A stretch of 59,412 nucleotides of DNA from JBEBGV01 sp040081265 (lineage in GTDB: Bacteria; Acidobacteriota; Vicinamibacteria; Vicinamibacterales; UBA2999): contig JBEBGV010000028.1 in NCBI GenBank assembly GCA_040081265.1, positions 1 to 59,412 on the forward strand. Reading direction: 5' to 3'. Positions within the stretch are counted from its first letter, which is position 1. Every line of letters begins with the position of its first letter. The notes below the pieces were generated by a model. The model was not told the origin of the DNA. It did no database searches and saw nothing but the letters and a program-made list of their open reading frames with translations. Shown piece by piece: positions 42,926-57,900 of this stretch. Position numbers and translations under genes: made by a program.

Positions 42926-45900
42926 GTCGCCTCAGAACACTTGTTGCTCTTCTCGTTGCCACGATCGCTCTCTGCGCGCCCGCAGTTGCTCAGGCGCAGA
43001 CCCCGGTCGAGGCTGGATTCAGAGATTTTGCCTTCGGCGCCTCGGCGAATACCACGCCGACCGGCGAGAAGCCGCAGAGCAAACTCTGGTTCAACGACGG
43101 GAGCTGGTGGGGAAGCCTCTTCAGCCCGGCGGCCGGCGTCTACCGGATTCATGAGTTCAATCCGAACACGCAGACGTGGACCGACACCGGCACGACCCTC
43201 GACACGCGGCCGACGTCGAAGGCGGACGCCCTGTGGGACCAAGCGTCACAGCGACTGTATCTCGTGTCTGCGCCGTTCTCGACCAGCGGCAGCGCCGCCG
43301 GCAGTTCCGCGAACTGGGGCAAGCTGTTTCGCTATTCCTACAGCATCACGACGCGTACCTACGCGCTCGACCCCGGATTCCCCGTTGATGTCAGCCGGGG
43401 TAAGCCCGAGGCGATCACGATCGCCAAGGACTTCGCTGGCAAGCTCTGGGTGACCTACGTCGAAGACGGCAAGGTCAAGATCAACTGGAGTCTGGCCAGC
43501 GACAGCAGCTGGAGCACGCCAATTGACCTGCCGGTCAGCCCGTCGAGCACCATCAACGTCGACCAGGACGACATCTCAGACATCATCGCCCTCGGCAACG
43601 GCGACATCGGCGTGGCGTGGAGCAACCAGTCGGCGCTCGATAACCGGACGACGCACTTCGTCGTGCACCGGGCGAGCGACCCTCCGACCACATGGCAGGC
43701 GGTCGAGACGGTGATGCCAGGTACGGTATGCGCGTCGGGCCTGGCCTGCGCAGACGACCACCTCAACATGAAGCTCGACTCGAGTGGTCGTGTGTGGATG
43801 GCGATGAAGACATCGCTCGACACGATTCCTGAGCCGATGATCGTGCTCGGTGTCCGCGAGGTGACGGGCGTATGGACCACGTACACCGTCACCATCGGCG
43901 ACTTCCCGCTGACGCGCCCGATTGTTCTGCTCGATGAAGCGCGTTCGAAGGTCTACGTGTTCGCCACCTCGCCCTCGAGTGGCGGCACGATCTACATGAA
44001 GACCTCGTCGATGACGAACATCTCGTTCACGCCGGGTCTGGGCACGCCGTTCATTCAGAGCTCGCTTGACGCCGAAGTCAACAACGCGAGCTCGACCAAG
44101 CAGAACGTCAGCGCCGCCACTGGCCTGCTGGTGATCGCCAGCGAACAGAACACGCTGCGCTATCTCCACAACTTCACGTGGCTCGGGGGTGGACCGCCGA
44201 CGACGCCGCCCGCACCCACCTCGCTGCTCGCGACGGCGATGTCGCCTGGGCAGGTGCACCTGGCGTGGACCGACATGTCGGAGAACGAAGCGGCGTTCGA
44301 AATCGAGCGGTCCAGTGGCGGCGGTGCATTCGCGCTCGTCGGAACGGCCGTGGCAGAAGCTCAGAGCTTCGAAGACCTGACGGTCAATCCGGTCACGGCC
44401 TATACCTACCGCGTGCGCGCGGTGAACTCGGCTGGCGATTCGGCATACTCGAACACCGCATCGACGACGACGCCGGCGCCAGCGGGCGCGGGCAACCTCA
44501 AGGTCATCTCGTTCGAGAACGGATCGCTGACCGACTCGTCCACTGGCGTGGACACGGTGGTTGGGACTGTGGCACTGCAGACCGCGCCGCCGCTGAAGGA
44601 AACGTTCTCGGCGCGCATCAACGGGGCGACGTCGTATGTCGAAGAGGACATCACCGCGACCTCTGACCTTCGCGTCACGTTCTACCTGAAGCTCAACGCG
44701 CTACCCACCGGTGACGTGCAACTGCTCCGCATCCTGAACGGGGGAACCGCTGCTGGCAACCTGCTGCTGCGGTCGAACGGACAGTTGCGCCTGCGCGACA
44801 ACGCCACAACAGTCGGCCTCGACTCAGCCCAGCTGGTCGTTGGGCAGATGTATCGCGTCGGCGTCCGCCAGAAGACGGGGGCGACCGATGGCATTCTCGA
44901 GGCGTATCTGGTCCCAGGTGATACCGAATTCGGCTCGCCGTTTGCGCAAACCAACGCGGCGCTGATCGGCTTGAATGCCAACAGGATTCGCCTCGGCGCG
45001 ATCACGGCAGTCGCCGGAGACCTCGTCGTTGACGACATCAAACTCGACAACACGGCGCTGCCTGGACCGTCGGGACCCGCCCCCCCGGCACCGACCGCGC
45101 CCGAGACCCTGACGGCGGTCGCGCCCACGGGCACGGCCGTGCAGTTGACGTGGACCGACTCATCGACGACGGAAACCGCGTTCCACATCGAGCGGTCGCT
45201 GGGCCTGGGTGTGTTCGCCGAGATCGCGACGGTCGCGCCGAACACGGTGGCCTTCACCGACTCGACGGTGGCGCCCGCGACCGACTACAACTACCGCATT
45301 CGTGCGGTGAACGCCGGTGGATTCTCGCCGTACTCGAACACGGCCCCAGTGACGACACCGCAGGCGCCGCCGGCGGCGCCGGGCGGCCTGGTGGCGGTGG
45401 CGACGCAGAACGCGATGCAGGCGTCAGTGACCGTCACCTGGACCGACCTGTCAACGACCGAAGCGTCGTTCAGTCTCGAGCGCGCGGACAGCAGCGGCAT
45501 CTTCGTCGAAATCGGCACCGTTGGCGCCAACGCGACGGGTTATTTCGACACGACGGTCCTGGCCAATACCTCCTACACGTATCGTGTGCGCGCGTCCAAC
45601 CTGGTCGGGTTCTCGGACTACTCGAACGTGGCCGCGGTGACCACGCCGCCAACGCCGGTTCCGCCCACGGCGCCAGTGCTGAGCGCAACGGCCTCGGCCT
45701 ATGAAGTGCACGTCATGTGGACGGACACGTCGACCAACGAAACGGCCTTCCTCCTGGAGCGGGCCGGGGCCAACGGCGTCTTCTCCGAGATCGGTGTCGC
45801 GTCGGCCGACGTCACCTTCTACGACGATGGCACGGTGATTCCGGCCACCGCGTACAGCTACCGGGTGCGGGCGCTGAACATCGCGGGCTACTCGGCCTAT

Positions 45901-48900
45901 TCCAATGTCGTGACCATCGCAGCACCCGCTGAGCCAGTGCCGCCGGCTATCCCGACTGGTCTTGGCGCCTCGGCTCCGGCAAGCAACCAGGTGCAGCTGC
46001 TGTGGAGCGACAACTCGGTTACCGAGACCTCGTTCAGCATCGAGCGAGCGACCGGCGCTGGCGAGTTTGCCGAGATCGGCACCGTCGCCGCGAACGTGAC
46101 GACGTTCACCGACAGCACGGTGGCCGGGTCGACCGCCTACAGCTATAAAGTGCGCGCGATTCATGCCGCCGCTGCGTCCGACTACTCGAACACCGCGACG
46201 GTGAGCACGCCGGCGGCGAACGCCTCGGCGACCATGCTCAAGTTCATGACCTTCGAGGGCGCCGCGCTGAACGACGCGACGACCGGTGCCGACACGGTCA
46301 CCGGCGCTGTGACCTTCGAGACGGCCGCGCCGCTCAAGGATGCCAAGTCGGCGAAGTTCTCTGCCACCTCGGCGTACCTGACCGAAGACTTCACCGCGGC
46401 CACCGATGTCTACCTGAATTTCTACTTCAAGTTCACGGCAGTGCCATCGTCGAACGCCCGCATCGCCGCGATCATGAACGGCAATTCCTACCTCGGCAAC
46501 CTGACGCTGCAGACGACACGAAAGCTCCGTCTGAAGCTGAACAGCACGACCATCGGCTCGGACTCGGCCGTGCTCTCGGTGAACACCCTGTATCGCGTCC
46601 AGTTGCACGTGCGGCAGGCCGCCGGTGCCCAGACGCGACTGATTGAGGCGTTTGTCGCCACAGGTGAGGACGCCTTTACGACCCCGTTTGCCTCGGGCAC
46701 CAATAGCTTCTCCGGTAGCCCGACCAGGGTGCGAGTCGGCAACACGAGCGGCAGCGTCGCGGCGATTGTTGATGACGTCCGCATCGACTCAGGTGCGACG
46801 ACCCCAACCGCTGCGCCGTCAGCGCCAACAGCACTGGTCGGCAGCGCCCTGGCCAGCAATGCCGTTCAGCTGAACTGGACCGACACCTCCACGACCGAAG
46901 CGACGATGCGCGTCGAGCGGTCCGACAACGGCGGGGCCTTTGCGGAGATTGCCAGCCTGACCGCCGACGTGACCAGCTATGTCGATTCGGCAGTAACACC
47001 CTCGACCAATTACAGCTATCGCGTGCGCGCGGTCAATACGGCGGGCAGCTCTGGCTACTCGAACACGGTCAACATCTCGACCCCGGAGGCGCCGGTTGCG
47101 CCGTCTGACCCGACGGACCTGACGGCGACGGCGACGACGGGGCAGATCACCCTGAGCTGGACCGATACCTCGAACAACGAGAGCGAGTTCCACATCGAGC
47201 GGCAGGTCAGCGGAGGCGCCTTCGTCGAGTTTGCGACGGTTGGCGCCGACGTGACGAGCTTCGTTGACGGAACGGTTGCCTCTGAGACGACCTACGGCTA
47301 CCGCGTGCGGGCGGCCAACGGCAGTTTCTCGGGATACACGAACGAGGCCTCGGCCACGACGCCGGCGGTGCCGCCCATGGGCCCGTCCGCGCTGGCCGCT
47401 GTCGCGCAGACGCACACGGTCGTCCAGCTGTCCTGGGTTGACGGCTCGACCAACGAAACCGGATTCAAGATCGAGCGAGCCGGTTCAAACGGCATCTTCG
47501 CGGAGATCGCATCGGTCGCCGCCAACACCACGAGCTTCACCAACACCGGCCTCACGGCTGAGACGCAGTACAGCTACCGCGTCCGCGCGTTCAACGTAAC
47601 CGGGGATTCCCAGTACTCGAACGTCGCCCCGGTGACCACGCTGCCGGCGCCGGTGCCACCGCCCGCACCGACCGGTCTGACGGCCGTGGCCCAGACCACG
47701 TCGTCCATCCACCTGGCGTGGATCGACCCAGGGACGACCGAAACGTCGCTCCGCATCGAACGGGCCGGCGGTAACGGCATCTTCGCCGAGATCGCGACGG
47801 TGGCGGCCAACGTCGTCAGCTTCACCGATACGACGGCCGCGTCGGCGACGACCTACAGCTACCGCGTGCGCGGCAACAACGAGGCTGGTTTCGGCACCTA
47901 CTCGAACGTGGCCACCGCAACCACGCCTGCGCCCCCGGTTCCACCTGGAGCGCCGACCGGTCTGAGCGCGACGGCATCCTCATCAACCCAGGTGCAGTTG
48001 TCCTGGTCAGACACCTCGGTCACTGAAACAGGTTTCAGCATCGAGCGGGCGGGCAGCAATGGCATCTTTGCGGAAGTTGGCACGGTGGCCGCCGACGGCA
48101 CCAGCTATCTCGACACGGGCCTGACAGCCGGCACGCTCTACAGCTACCGGGTGCGGGCGATCAACCTGGTCTCGGCATCGGCCTACTCCAACACCGCGAC
48201 GCTGACGACGCCCTCGTCGACCGTCGCGACGCAGGTGCACAAGCTGATGACCTTCGAGAACGCCTCGGTCACCGATGCCGTGACCGGCGCGGACTCGAAG
48301 ACCGGGACGGTGGTGTTCGAGAGCGTGGCGCCCATCAACGGCGTCCGGTCAGGCAAGATCACGACAGCCTCCTCGTATCTGCAGGAAAACTTCACCGCGT
48401 CGCTCGACTTCAACCTGACGTTCTACCTGAAGCTGACCGCACTGCCGTCTGGTGAGGCGCGCTATCTCCAGATCATGAACAACGGGACCACCGTTGGCGT
48501 GCTGGCGATTCAGACGACTGGCGCCCTGCGGCTGAAGAACAACGCGACAGCCGTCGCGCCGGATTCGGCGCCGCTGGTGGTCGGAACCGTGTATCGGGTC
48601 AACGTGCACCAGCGTCAGGCGGCAGGCGCGGCGACGCGTCTGCTGGAGGCCTACCTGGCGGTCGGCGACGCGCCGTTTGGCGCGCCGTTCGCCTCGACGA
48701 CGGCCGGCACCTGGACGGGTGGTGCGGACCGCATTCGACTCGGCAACACCAGCGGCACCTCGGCGACTGTGTTCGACGATGTGAAGGTGGAAGGCGAGGC
48801 GCCGACACCCACGGCCGCGCCGACGGCACCGTCTGGCCTTGGTGCCAGCTCTGTCGCCAGCACATCCGTGCAGGTCTCGTGGCTGGACAACGCCACGACC

Positions 48901-51900
48901 GAGGCGAACATGAAGCTCGAGCGCTCCACCAATGGTGGTGCGTTTGCCGAGATCGCGGTCCTCGGGGCGAACGTGACGGCCTACACCGATACGGCGGTGG
49001 CGGCGTCGACCTCCTACGCCTATCGGGTGCGGGCCAGCAACGTGGCGGGCGACTCCGCCTACTCGAACACCGCGTCGGTGACCACACCGGCTGCCGGGAT
49101 CGCCCCCAATGCCCCGACCGGGCTCGGCTTCACGCTCACCCTCGGTTCCGTCTCGTTGACGTGGACCGACAACTCCAGCGATGAGACCGGCTTCTTCATC
49201 GAGCGGGCGGACAGCAGCGGCGTCTTCGCCGGGCTGGGCGTCGTCGGTGCCGACGTCACCGCCTACACAGACTCCACCGTCGCCCAGGACACGCAGTACA
49301 GCTACCGCGTCAGAGCGGCCAACGCCAGTTACTCGGCCTATTCGAACGAAGTGACCCTGACCACGATCGGGGCGCCACCTGTCGACCCGACCGGGCTGAC
49401 GGCGACGGCGCCGACGAGCAGCGCGGTGCAGCTGGCCTGGGTGGACGCGTCCACCAGTGAGACGGAGTTCCACATCGAGCGCGCCGGCAGCAACGGCGTG
49501 TTCGCTGAGATCGCCACGGTTGCGGCCAACACGGCGACCTTCAGCGACACCACCGTCGCGGAATCGACCGCCTATACCTATCGCGTGCGGGCAGCCAAGA
49601 ACGTCACGTTCTCCGGCTACTCGAACGTGGCGGCAGTCACCACTCCGGCCGGCGTGCCGTCTGCGCCGACCAACCTCGGCGCGGCGTCAACTGTCAGCAC
49701 GATCGTCGAGCTGACCTGGACTGATGCATCGGGCACCGAGACCGCGTTCCACGTCGAGCGCACGACCGACGGCGAGTTCTTCGACGAGATCGCCCTGCTG
49801 CCAGCCAACGCCACCAGCTTCAACGACACCACCGTGTCGCCCGCGCACTCCTATGGTTATCGCGTGCGAGCGGAGAATGGCGTCGGCTTCTCGGCGTACT
49901 CCGCCATGGCCAACGTGTCGACGCCGCAGGCGCCGCCCTCGGCCCCGGCATCGCTCATCGCGACGGTCAACAGCCCGGTGCAGCTGACCTGGACCGACAC
50001 GTCCACGACGGAAGAGGCGTTCCATATCGAACGTGCGACGGGCGCCGGCGCCTTTGCCGAGATTGCAACGGTTGGCACCAACGTCACGACCTATGTCGAC
50101 AGCACGGGTGCGGCTGAGACGACCTACAGCTATCGCGTGCGTGCGGGCAACACCGGCGGCTACTCGGCCTACACCGCCACGGTGACGGTGACGACGCTCC
50201 CGCCGGCCCCGACCGGTCTCACGGCTGTGGCTCCCACGAGCAGCGCCGTGAACCTCGCCTGGACCGACGCCTCGGCGTCCGAGACCGGCTTCTCCATCGA
50301 GCGTGCGACCGGCGCAGGCGCGTTCGTCGAAATTGCAGTGGTGGCGCCAAACACGACCGCCTACGCGGACGCGACCGTGCTCTCCGATACGGCGTATACC
50401 TATCGTGTCCGGGCGGCGAGTGCCTCGGGTAACTCGGCCTACACCAACGACGCCAGCCTGACGACGCCGACGACCTCGCCGAGCGGGCTCGTAGCGAGCT
50501 CGAGTGTCTTCAATGCGGTGCAGCTGAGCTGGACCGACACGGCTACGCTCGAGACTGCTTTCCACATCGAACGGTCGATCAACGGCGGTGCGTTCGTCGA
50601 GATCGGCGTGGTCGCGGCGAACGTGACGACCTACACCGACAACGGCACGTCAGAACTGACGCTCTACAGCTACCGTGTGCGGGCATTGGCGCCGACCGGC
50701 TTCTCCGGTTACTCCGATGCCGCCAGCGTGACCACGCCCGTGGCCCCGCCGGCAGCGCCCACGGGTCTCGGCGCCGAGGCGCCGACGAGCGTGGCCGTGA
50801 ACCTCACCTGGACTGACGCGTCGGCGACCGAGACCGGCTTCCACATCGAGCGCAAGACCGGGGCCGAAGCCTTCGTCGAGGTCGGCACGGTGGGCGCCGG
50901 GGTAACGGTCTACACCGACAGCACGGTTGCTGCTGAAACGGCCTACGTCTACCGCGTGCGCGCGGTGAACGCGGCCGGCTTCTCGGATTACACCGTCGAA
51001 GCGACTGTGACGACGCCGGTCGGGCCACCGGTGGCTCCGAACAGCCTCACGGCGACGGCGCCGACGATCGCGGCGGTGCAGCTGGCCTGGACCGACGCCT
51101 CGTCGAACGAAACCGGGTTCCATGTTGAGCGGTCGGTCAACGGCGGAGCGTTTGTCGAGATCGCCACGGTCGGTTCCGACGTGACCAGCTACACAGACAA
51201 CACGGTGTCGGCGGAGACGTCCTACAGCTACCGCGTCCGCGCGGTGAACGTGGGCGGATTCTCGGCCTACTCCACCGCGGCCGATGTCACCATCCGGCCG
51301 CCGGCTCCAGGCGGTCTCGCGGCGACGGCGCCGACGAGCGGCTCCGTGCTGCTGACCTGGACCGACAACCTGACGTCGGAAACGGCGTTCCACATCGAGC
51401 GCGCGGGTGGCAACGGGATCTTCGCGGAGATTGCCACCGTTGGCGCGGATGTGAATACCTACACCGACACCACGGTCACGCCCGAGACGGGATACAGCTA
51501 CAGAATCCGCGCGGCCAACGCCGGAGGTCTGTCCGCTTACTCGAGCGGCGTCGCGGTGACAACGCAGCCGCCGGCACCCTCGGCGCTGATTGCCTCGAAC
51601 CCGAGCACTACGTCAGTCCAGCTCGCGTGGACCGACAACTCGACGTCTGAAACCGGATTCCGCATCGAGAGGTCGACCAACGGTGGTGCGTTCGTCGAGG
51701 TCGGGACCGCTCTGGCCAGCGCGACGACGTTCACCGACACGACTGGGGTGGCCGACACGAACTACAGCTATCAGGTGAGGGCATCGAGTGCCACGGGCTT
51801 CTCGGCATACTCCACCACCGCCAGCGCCACCACGATTCCGAACGCGCCCACCGCGCTGACGGCCGGTGCGTTGTCGGGTGTCGCCGTGCAGCTGTCCTGG

Positions 51901-54900
51901 AACGACCCGTCGGCCACGGAGACGGGCTTCCACATCGAACGCGCGGGCAGCAACGGCATCTACGCGGAGATCGCGACGGTCGGCGCCAACGTGACGATCT
52001 ACACCGACACGACGGTCACGCCGACGACGGCGTACTCGTATCGCGTGCGGGTGACCAATGCCGGCGGGAACTCGGCCTACTCGAACGTCTCGGGCCTGAC
52101 CACGCCGATGGCGGCGCCGACGGCCCTGGTGGCCACGTCGCCGTCGGGCACCGAAGTTCTGCTGACCTGGACGGACAACTCCACCAACGAGACCACGTTC
52201 CACATCGAGCGGTCGCTCAACGGCGGCCCGTTCGTTGAGGTTGCGACCCTGGGGACGGATGCGACCGGCTACACCGACGGTGAAGTGGTGGGCGGCACGC
52301 CCTACGCGTATCGCGTGCGCGCCAACGGCGCCTTCGGCTTCTCGGCCTACTCGAACGAAGTCAGCGTCACGACGCTCTCGGCACCGATCGCCCCGACGGG
52401 CCTGACCGCCAGTTCGCCCGCCGGCACCATCGTCGAGCTGTCGTGGACCGACACCTCGAACGCCGAGACCAACCTGCTTGTCGAGCGCGCGGGTAACGGC
52501 TCCGGCTTCACGCTCATCGCGACGCTTGGTCAGAACGTGACCAGCTACACCGACACGACGGTCATCCCGTCGACGCTCTACCAGTACCGCGTGCGCGCCG
52601 CCAACATCGAGGGGAACTCGCCCTACTCGAACCAGGCGAACGTGACGACGCTGATGGGCACGCCGGCGGGTCTGACGGCCACGGCTCCGACCATGAGTGC
52701 CGTGGATCTGTCGTGGACCAACACCGCGACGGGTAACACGAGCGTCCGTGTGGAGCGTTCGGTCGCTGGCGGTGCCTTTGTCGAGATCGCGTCGCTCGCA
52801 CCGACGGCAACGAGCTACTCGGATACCGCTGTGTCGGCCGAGACGGCCTACAGCTACCGCGTGCGTGCGGCCAACGGCGAGTTCTCGGCTTACTCGACGG
52901 TGGCCAGCGTGACGACGCCGCCACCGGCACCGGCGGGTCTGACGGCGACGACGCCGACGAGCAGCGCTGCCCAGTTGTCGTGGACGGACACCTCGAGCAC
53001 GGAAACGGCGTTCCACATCGAGCGCTCCGTGAACAGCGGCGCGTGGACCGAGATCGGCACGGTGGCCGCCAACGTCACGACGTACGTCGACAACACGACG
53101 ACCGAGCTGACCGATTATTCGTATCGCGTTCGCGCCGAAAACGCTGGTGGCCTGTCGGCTGCCTCGGCAACCGCGTCGGTGACGACGCCAATCGCGCCGC
53201 CCGCGGCAGCGACCGCTTTGACTGCGACGGTGCCGACCGCTGGCACGGTGCAGCTGACCTGGATAGATGGCTCGAGCACCGAGACCGGGTTCCACATCGA
53301 ACGGTCAACCGGCGCAGGCGCCTGGACCGAGATCGGGACGGTCGCGTCCGACGTGACGACCTACGCGGATACCACCGTCGCGTCTGAGACCGACTACAGC
53401 TACCGCGTGCGTGCCGCCAACGTCGGCGGGCTCTCCGGCTACTCGAACGTCGCCACGGTCACGACCACGCCGGCGACGCCGACTGGTCTCGTGGCCACAG
53501 CGCTGACGCATGCGTCTGTGCAGCTGACGTGGACGGATGCTTCTGCCGCCGAGACGACGGTTCACATCGACCGCTCGGTGAACGGCGGTGCGTTTGTCGA
53601 AATCGGGTCTGTCGCGGCGAACGTGACGACCTATGTCGACACGACCGCCACGGAAGTGACGGCGTATACCTACCGTGTCCGCACGGTGAATGCGGCTGGC
53701 TCGTCGGCTCCCTCGACGGTGGCGAGCGCGACGACGCCGCTGTCGCCGCCCTCCAGCCTGGCTGCGACCGCGCCGAACATGAGCTCGGTCGTCCTGACGT
53801 GGACCGATACCTCCGGTGCTGAAGCCGCGTTCTATATCGAGCGCTCGGAAGCTGGCGGACCGTTTGTCGAGGTCGGCACGATTGGCCAGAATGCGGTCAG
53901 CTACACCGACGGAACCGTCGCGCCGAACACGACCTACACCTACCGCGTGAAGGTCGGGAACGTGTCGGGCTTCTCCGTGTTCTCGAACACGGCGGTGGTG
54001 ACCACACCGGCGCCCCCGGCGGCGCCCACCGCCCTCACGGCCGTCGCGCCCAACCACACGACGGTGAACCTGGCCTGGACGGACAACGCGACCACCGAGA
54101 CGGCGTTCCATGTGGACCGCTCAGTGAACGGCGGTTCGTTCAGCGAAATCGCGGTGCTCGGTCCGAATGTGACGGTCTATACCGACAACACCGTGTCGGC
54201 GACGACCTCCTACAGCTACCGCGTGCGTGCGGCCAACGCTGAAGGCTTCTCGCTGTCGTCGAACCAGGCGAATGTGACGACGCCGATGGAGACGCCTACA
54301 GGTCTGACGGCTGCGGCGCCCACCTTCAGCGCTGTGCTCCTGACGTGGACGGACAACTCCATCGTCGAGAGCTCGTTCAAGGTTGAGCGGTCGACCAACG
54401 GCGGACCGTTCAGCCAGATTGCCTCGGTGGCGGCCAACAGCACGAGCTACTCGGACGCCGCGGTTGCGGCTGAGAACACGTATGCGTATCGCGTGCGTGG
54501 CGCCAATGGCACCGGCTTCTCGGCCTACTCGGCTGAGGTCACCGTGACGACCCGTCCCGAGGCCCCGACGGACCTGACCGCCGCGGCGCCGACGAGCGTC
54601 CAGGCCGTGCTGGGCTGGACCGACGCGGCCTCGACCGAGGTGTCCTACCGCATCGAGCGGTCGGTCGGTGGGGGAGCCTTCGTCGAGATCGCCTCGGTGG
54701 GTCCGAACACGACCAGCTACACCGATACGGCCACGACGGAGCTGACGACCTACAGCTACCGGATTCGTGTTGAGAACGCCGGTGGGTTCTCGACCTATTC
54801 CACCCAGGCCAATGTGACCACGCCGATCGCGGCACCGCTGGCCCCGACGGCACTCTCCGCCTCGATCGTGTCGGGCAGCGTCGTACTGAGCTGGACGGAT

Positions 54901-57900
54901 GCGGCGACGACGGAGACGGGCTTCAAGATCGAGCGCAAGCTCGGCGCGGGAGCCTTCACGCAGATCGGCACGGTTGGCGCCGACATCACCACCTTCACGG
55001 ACGCGACGGTCGTGTCTGAAACGGCCTACGCCTACCGTGTGCGTGCGACCAACGCGGGCGGCGACTCGGCGTTCTCACCGGAAGCCGCGGCGACGACGGC
55101 ACCGTCAACCCCGACGGGCCTGGTGGCAACGGCTTCGGTGCATAACGCCGTTCAGCTGACCTGGACCGATTCCTCGACGACGGAGACGGAGTTCCGCATC
55201 GAGCGCGCGATTGGCGCCGGAGCGTTCGCAGAGATTGCGACGGTCGGAGCCAACACCAACGTCTACACGGACGGGACGGTCGTGGAAGCGACCGCCTACA
55301 GCTACCGTGTGCGCGCATCGAACACGGGTGGCACGTCAGCGGCGTCTGTTGCCGCGACGGTGACGACGCCAGTGGCGCCGCCGAGCAGCCTCGTGGCGAC
55401 CGCCCCCTCGGGCAACGCCGTGCAGCTCAACTGGACGGATGGGTCTGCTCACGAAACGACCGTTCGCATCGAGCGTGCGGTGGGTGCTGGCGCGTTTGAG
55501 GAAATCGCCGCCTTCGGTGCCGACGTCATCACGTTCACCGACGGCAGCGTCGCGCCGTCGACGACCTACAGCTACCGCGTCCGCGCCGGGAACGTGCTTG
55601 GCTTCTCGGTCTACTCGAACACCTCGACCGTGACGACGCCGGCACCGCCAGCCGCGCCGACACTGCTCACGGGCAGCGCCACGGCCTACAACACCGTGCA
55701 GCTGTCGTGGACGGATAACTCCGCCAACGAAACCGGCTTCCAGATTCAGCGCGCCCCATCCGGCGGTTCGTTCGCCCTGGTGGGCACGGTGGGTCCCGAC
55801 GTGACGACCTACGCCGACACGACGGCCGCCGGTTCGACCAACTACAGCTACCGCGTGCGCGCCATCAACCTCGAAGGCAACTCGGCGTTCACCAACCAGG
55901 TCAACGTGTCGACGCCGATGGCGCCGCCGTCTGGCCTGACCGCGAGCGCCCCGACGCTCAGCGCTGTCGAGCTGACCTGGACGGACGCCACGACGGGCGA
56001 ACTCAGCATCCGGATCGAGAAGTCGACCGCGGGAGGTCCGTACGTCGAAATCGCGACGCTGGCGGCCAACTCGACGACCTATACCGATACCGCGGTGGTC
56101 GCCGAAACCGCCTACAGCTATCGCGCTCGTGCGGCCAACGCCGGCGGCTTCTCGGTCTACTCGAACCTGGCAGACGTGACGACCCCGCCGACGGCGCCTG
56201 CGGCAACAGCGGCGACGGCGTCCACCGCCAACTCCGTGGTGGTGACGTGGACCGATACCTCGGCGACCGAAACGGCATTCCACATCGAGCGCGCGGTTGG
56301 CGCGGGAGCGTTTGCGGAAGTCGGCACGGTTGCCGGCAACGTCACGACGTTCACGGACGCGACCACCTCGGAACAGACCTCTTACAACTATCGCGTGCGG
56401 GCGCTGGGTCCGGGGGGCCACTCGGCCTTCTCGGGTACGGCCGCAGTCACGACCCCCGCCGTTGCTCCAGCGGTTCCGACCGGTCTGAGCGCGTCGTCGT
56501 CGGTCCACAATTCAGTCCAGCTGACGTGGGCTGACGCGTCGGCCAACGAGACCGGCTTCCACATCGAGCGGGCACCGAACGGCGGATCCTTCGTCGAGAT
56601 TGGAACCGTGGCCGCCGACGTCGTGAACTACACCGACACGACGGTGGTGGGTGCGACGGCCTACACCTACCGCGTGCGCGCGGTGCGGTTCGGCACGTTC
56701 TCCGGGTACTCGAACACGGCGGACGTGACGACGCCAGTGGCGCCGCCCTCTGCACCGTCGGGCCTGACGGCCACGGCGCTGACAGGTGACTCCATCCAGG
56801 TGAGCTGGACCGACACCTCGTCAACGGAAACGTCATTCCACATCGAGCGCGCGCCGCTGAGCGGCGGAGCGTTCGTCGTGGTCGGCACCACGACTGCCGA
56901 TGCCACGAGCTTCGTAGATACGACGGTTGCGCCGGTCACGGGTTACACCTACCGGGTCCGTGCTCAGAACGCGTCTGGCTACTCGGCGTACTCCGGCTTT
57001 GCCGACGCGACGACGCCCATCGCGGCGCCGGTTGCGCCGTCCGGTCTGACCGCCACGGCGCCGACCAACAGCGCAGTCCTGCTGACCTGGACGGACAACG
57101 CCACGACCGAGGCGTCATACAAGGTCGAGCGGTCGGTGGCCGGCGGACCGTACACCGTAATCGCACTTCTTGGGCCCGACGTCATCAGTTACACCGACAC
57201 GGCGGTGACCGCGGAGGTCTCCTACAGCTACCGCGTCCGCGCCGCGAACGTGGGCGGCAACTCGGCCTACGCCAACGGAGCCTCGGTGCTGACGCCGGCT
57301 CCGGCGCCGACGGCTCTGACCGCGACGGCGCCCATCAGCGGGCCGGTGCACCTGTCGTGGACGGACACGTCGACGACCGAGACGTCCTTCCACATCGAGC
57401 GTTCCACGGGTGGAGCGTTCACGGAGATCGGCACGGTTGGTCCAAACGTGACCGTGTTCACCGATTCGGCCGTCGATCCTGAAACGGCCTACAGCTACCG
57501 CGTGACCGCGGTGAACGCGGGTGGCCCCTCGGCCTACTCGAACGTGGCGACGGTGACGACGCAGCCGCTTCCGCCGACGGCCCCCACGAGCCTGAGCGTG
57601 GTGGCGCCGACCAGCGTTGCCGCCCAGCTGACGTGGACCGATGCATCGACGAGTGAGACCGGCTTCACCATCGAGCGGTCGGTCGAGGGCGGCGCTTTCG
57701 TCGAGATTGGCACGGCCCCGGCGAATGCCACGGCCTACACCGATACCACGACGCAGCCGGTGACGACCTACGGCTACCGCGTGCGTGCGGTCAACGCCGG
57801 CGGACCCTCGGCCAATTCGAACGAGGCCTCGGTGACGACGCCTGTGGCGGCACCGGCCGCACCGACCGGCTTGTCGGCGACCGCAACCTCCGCCAGCACC

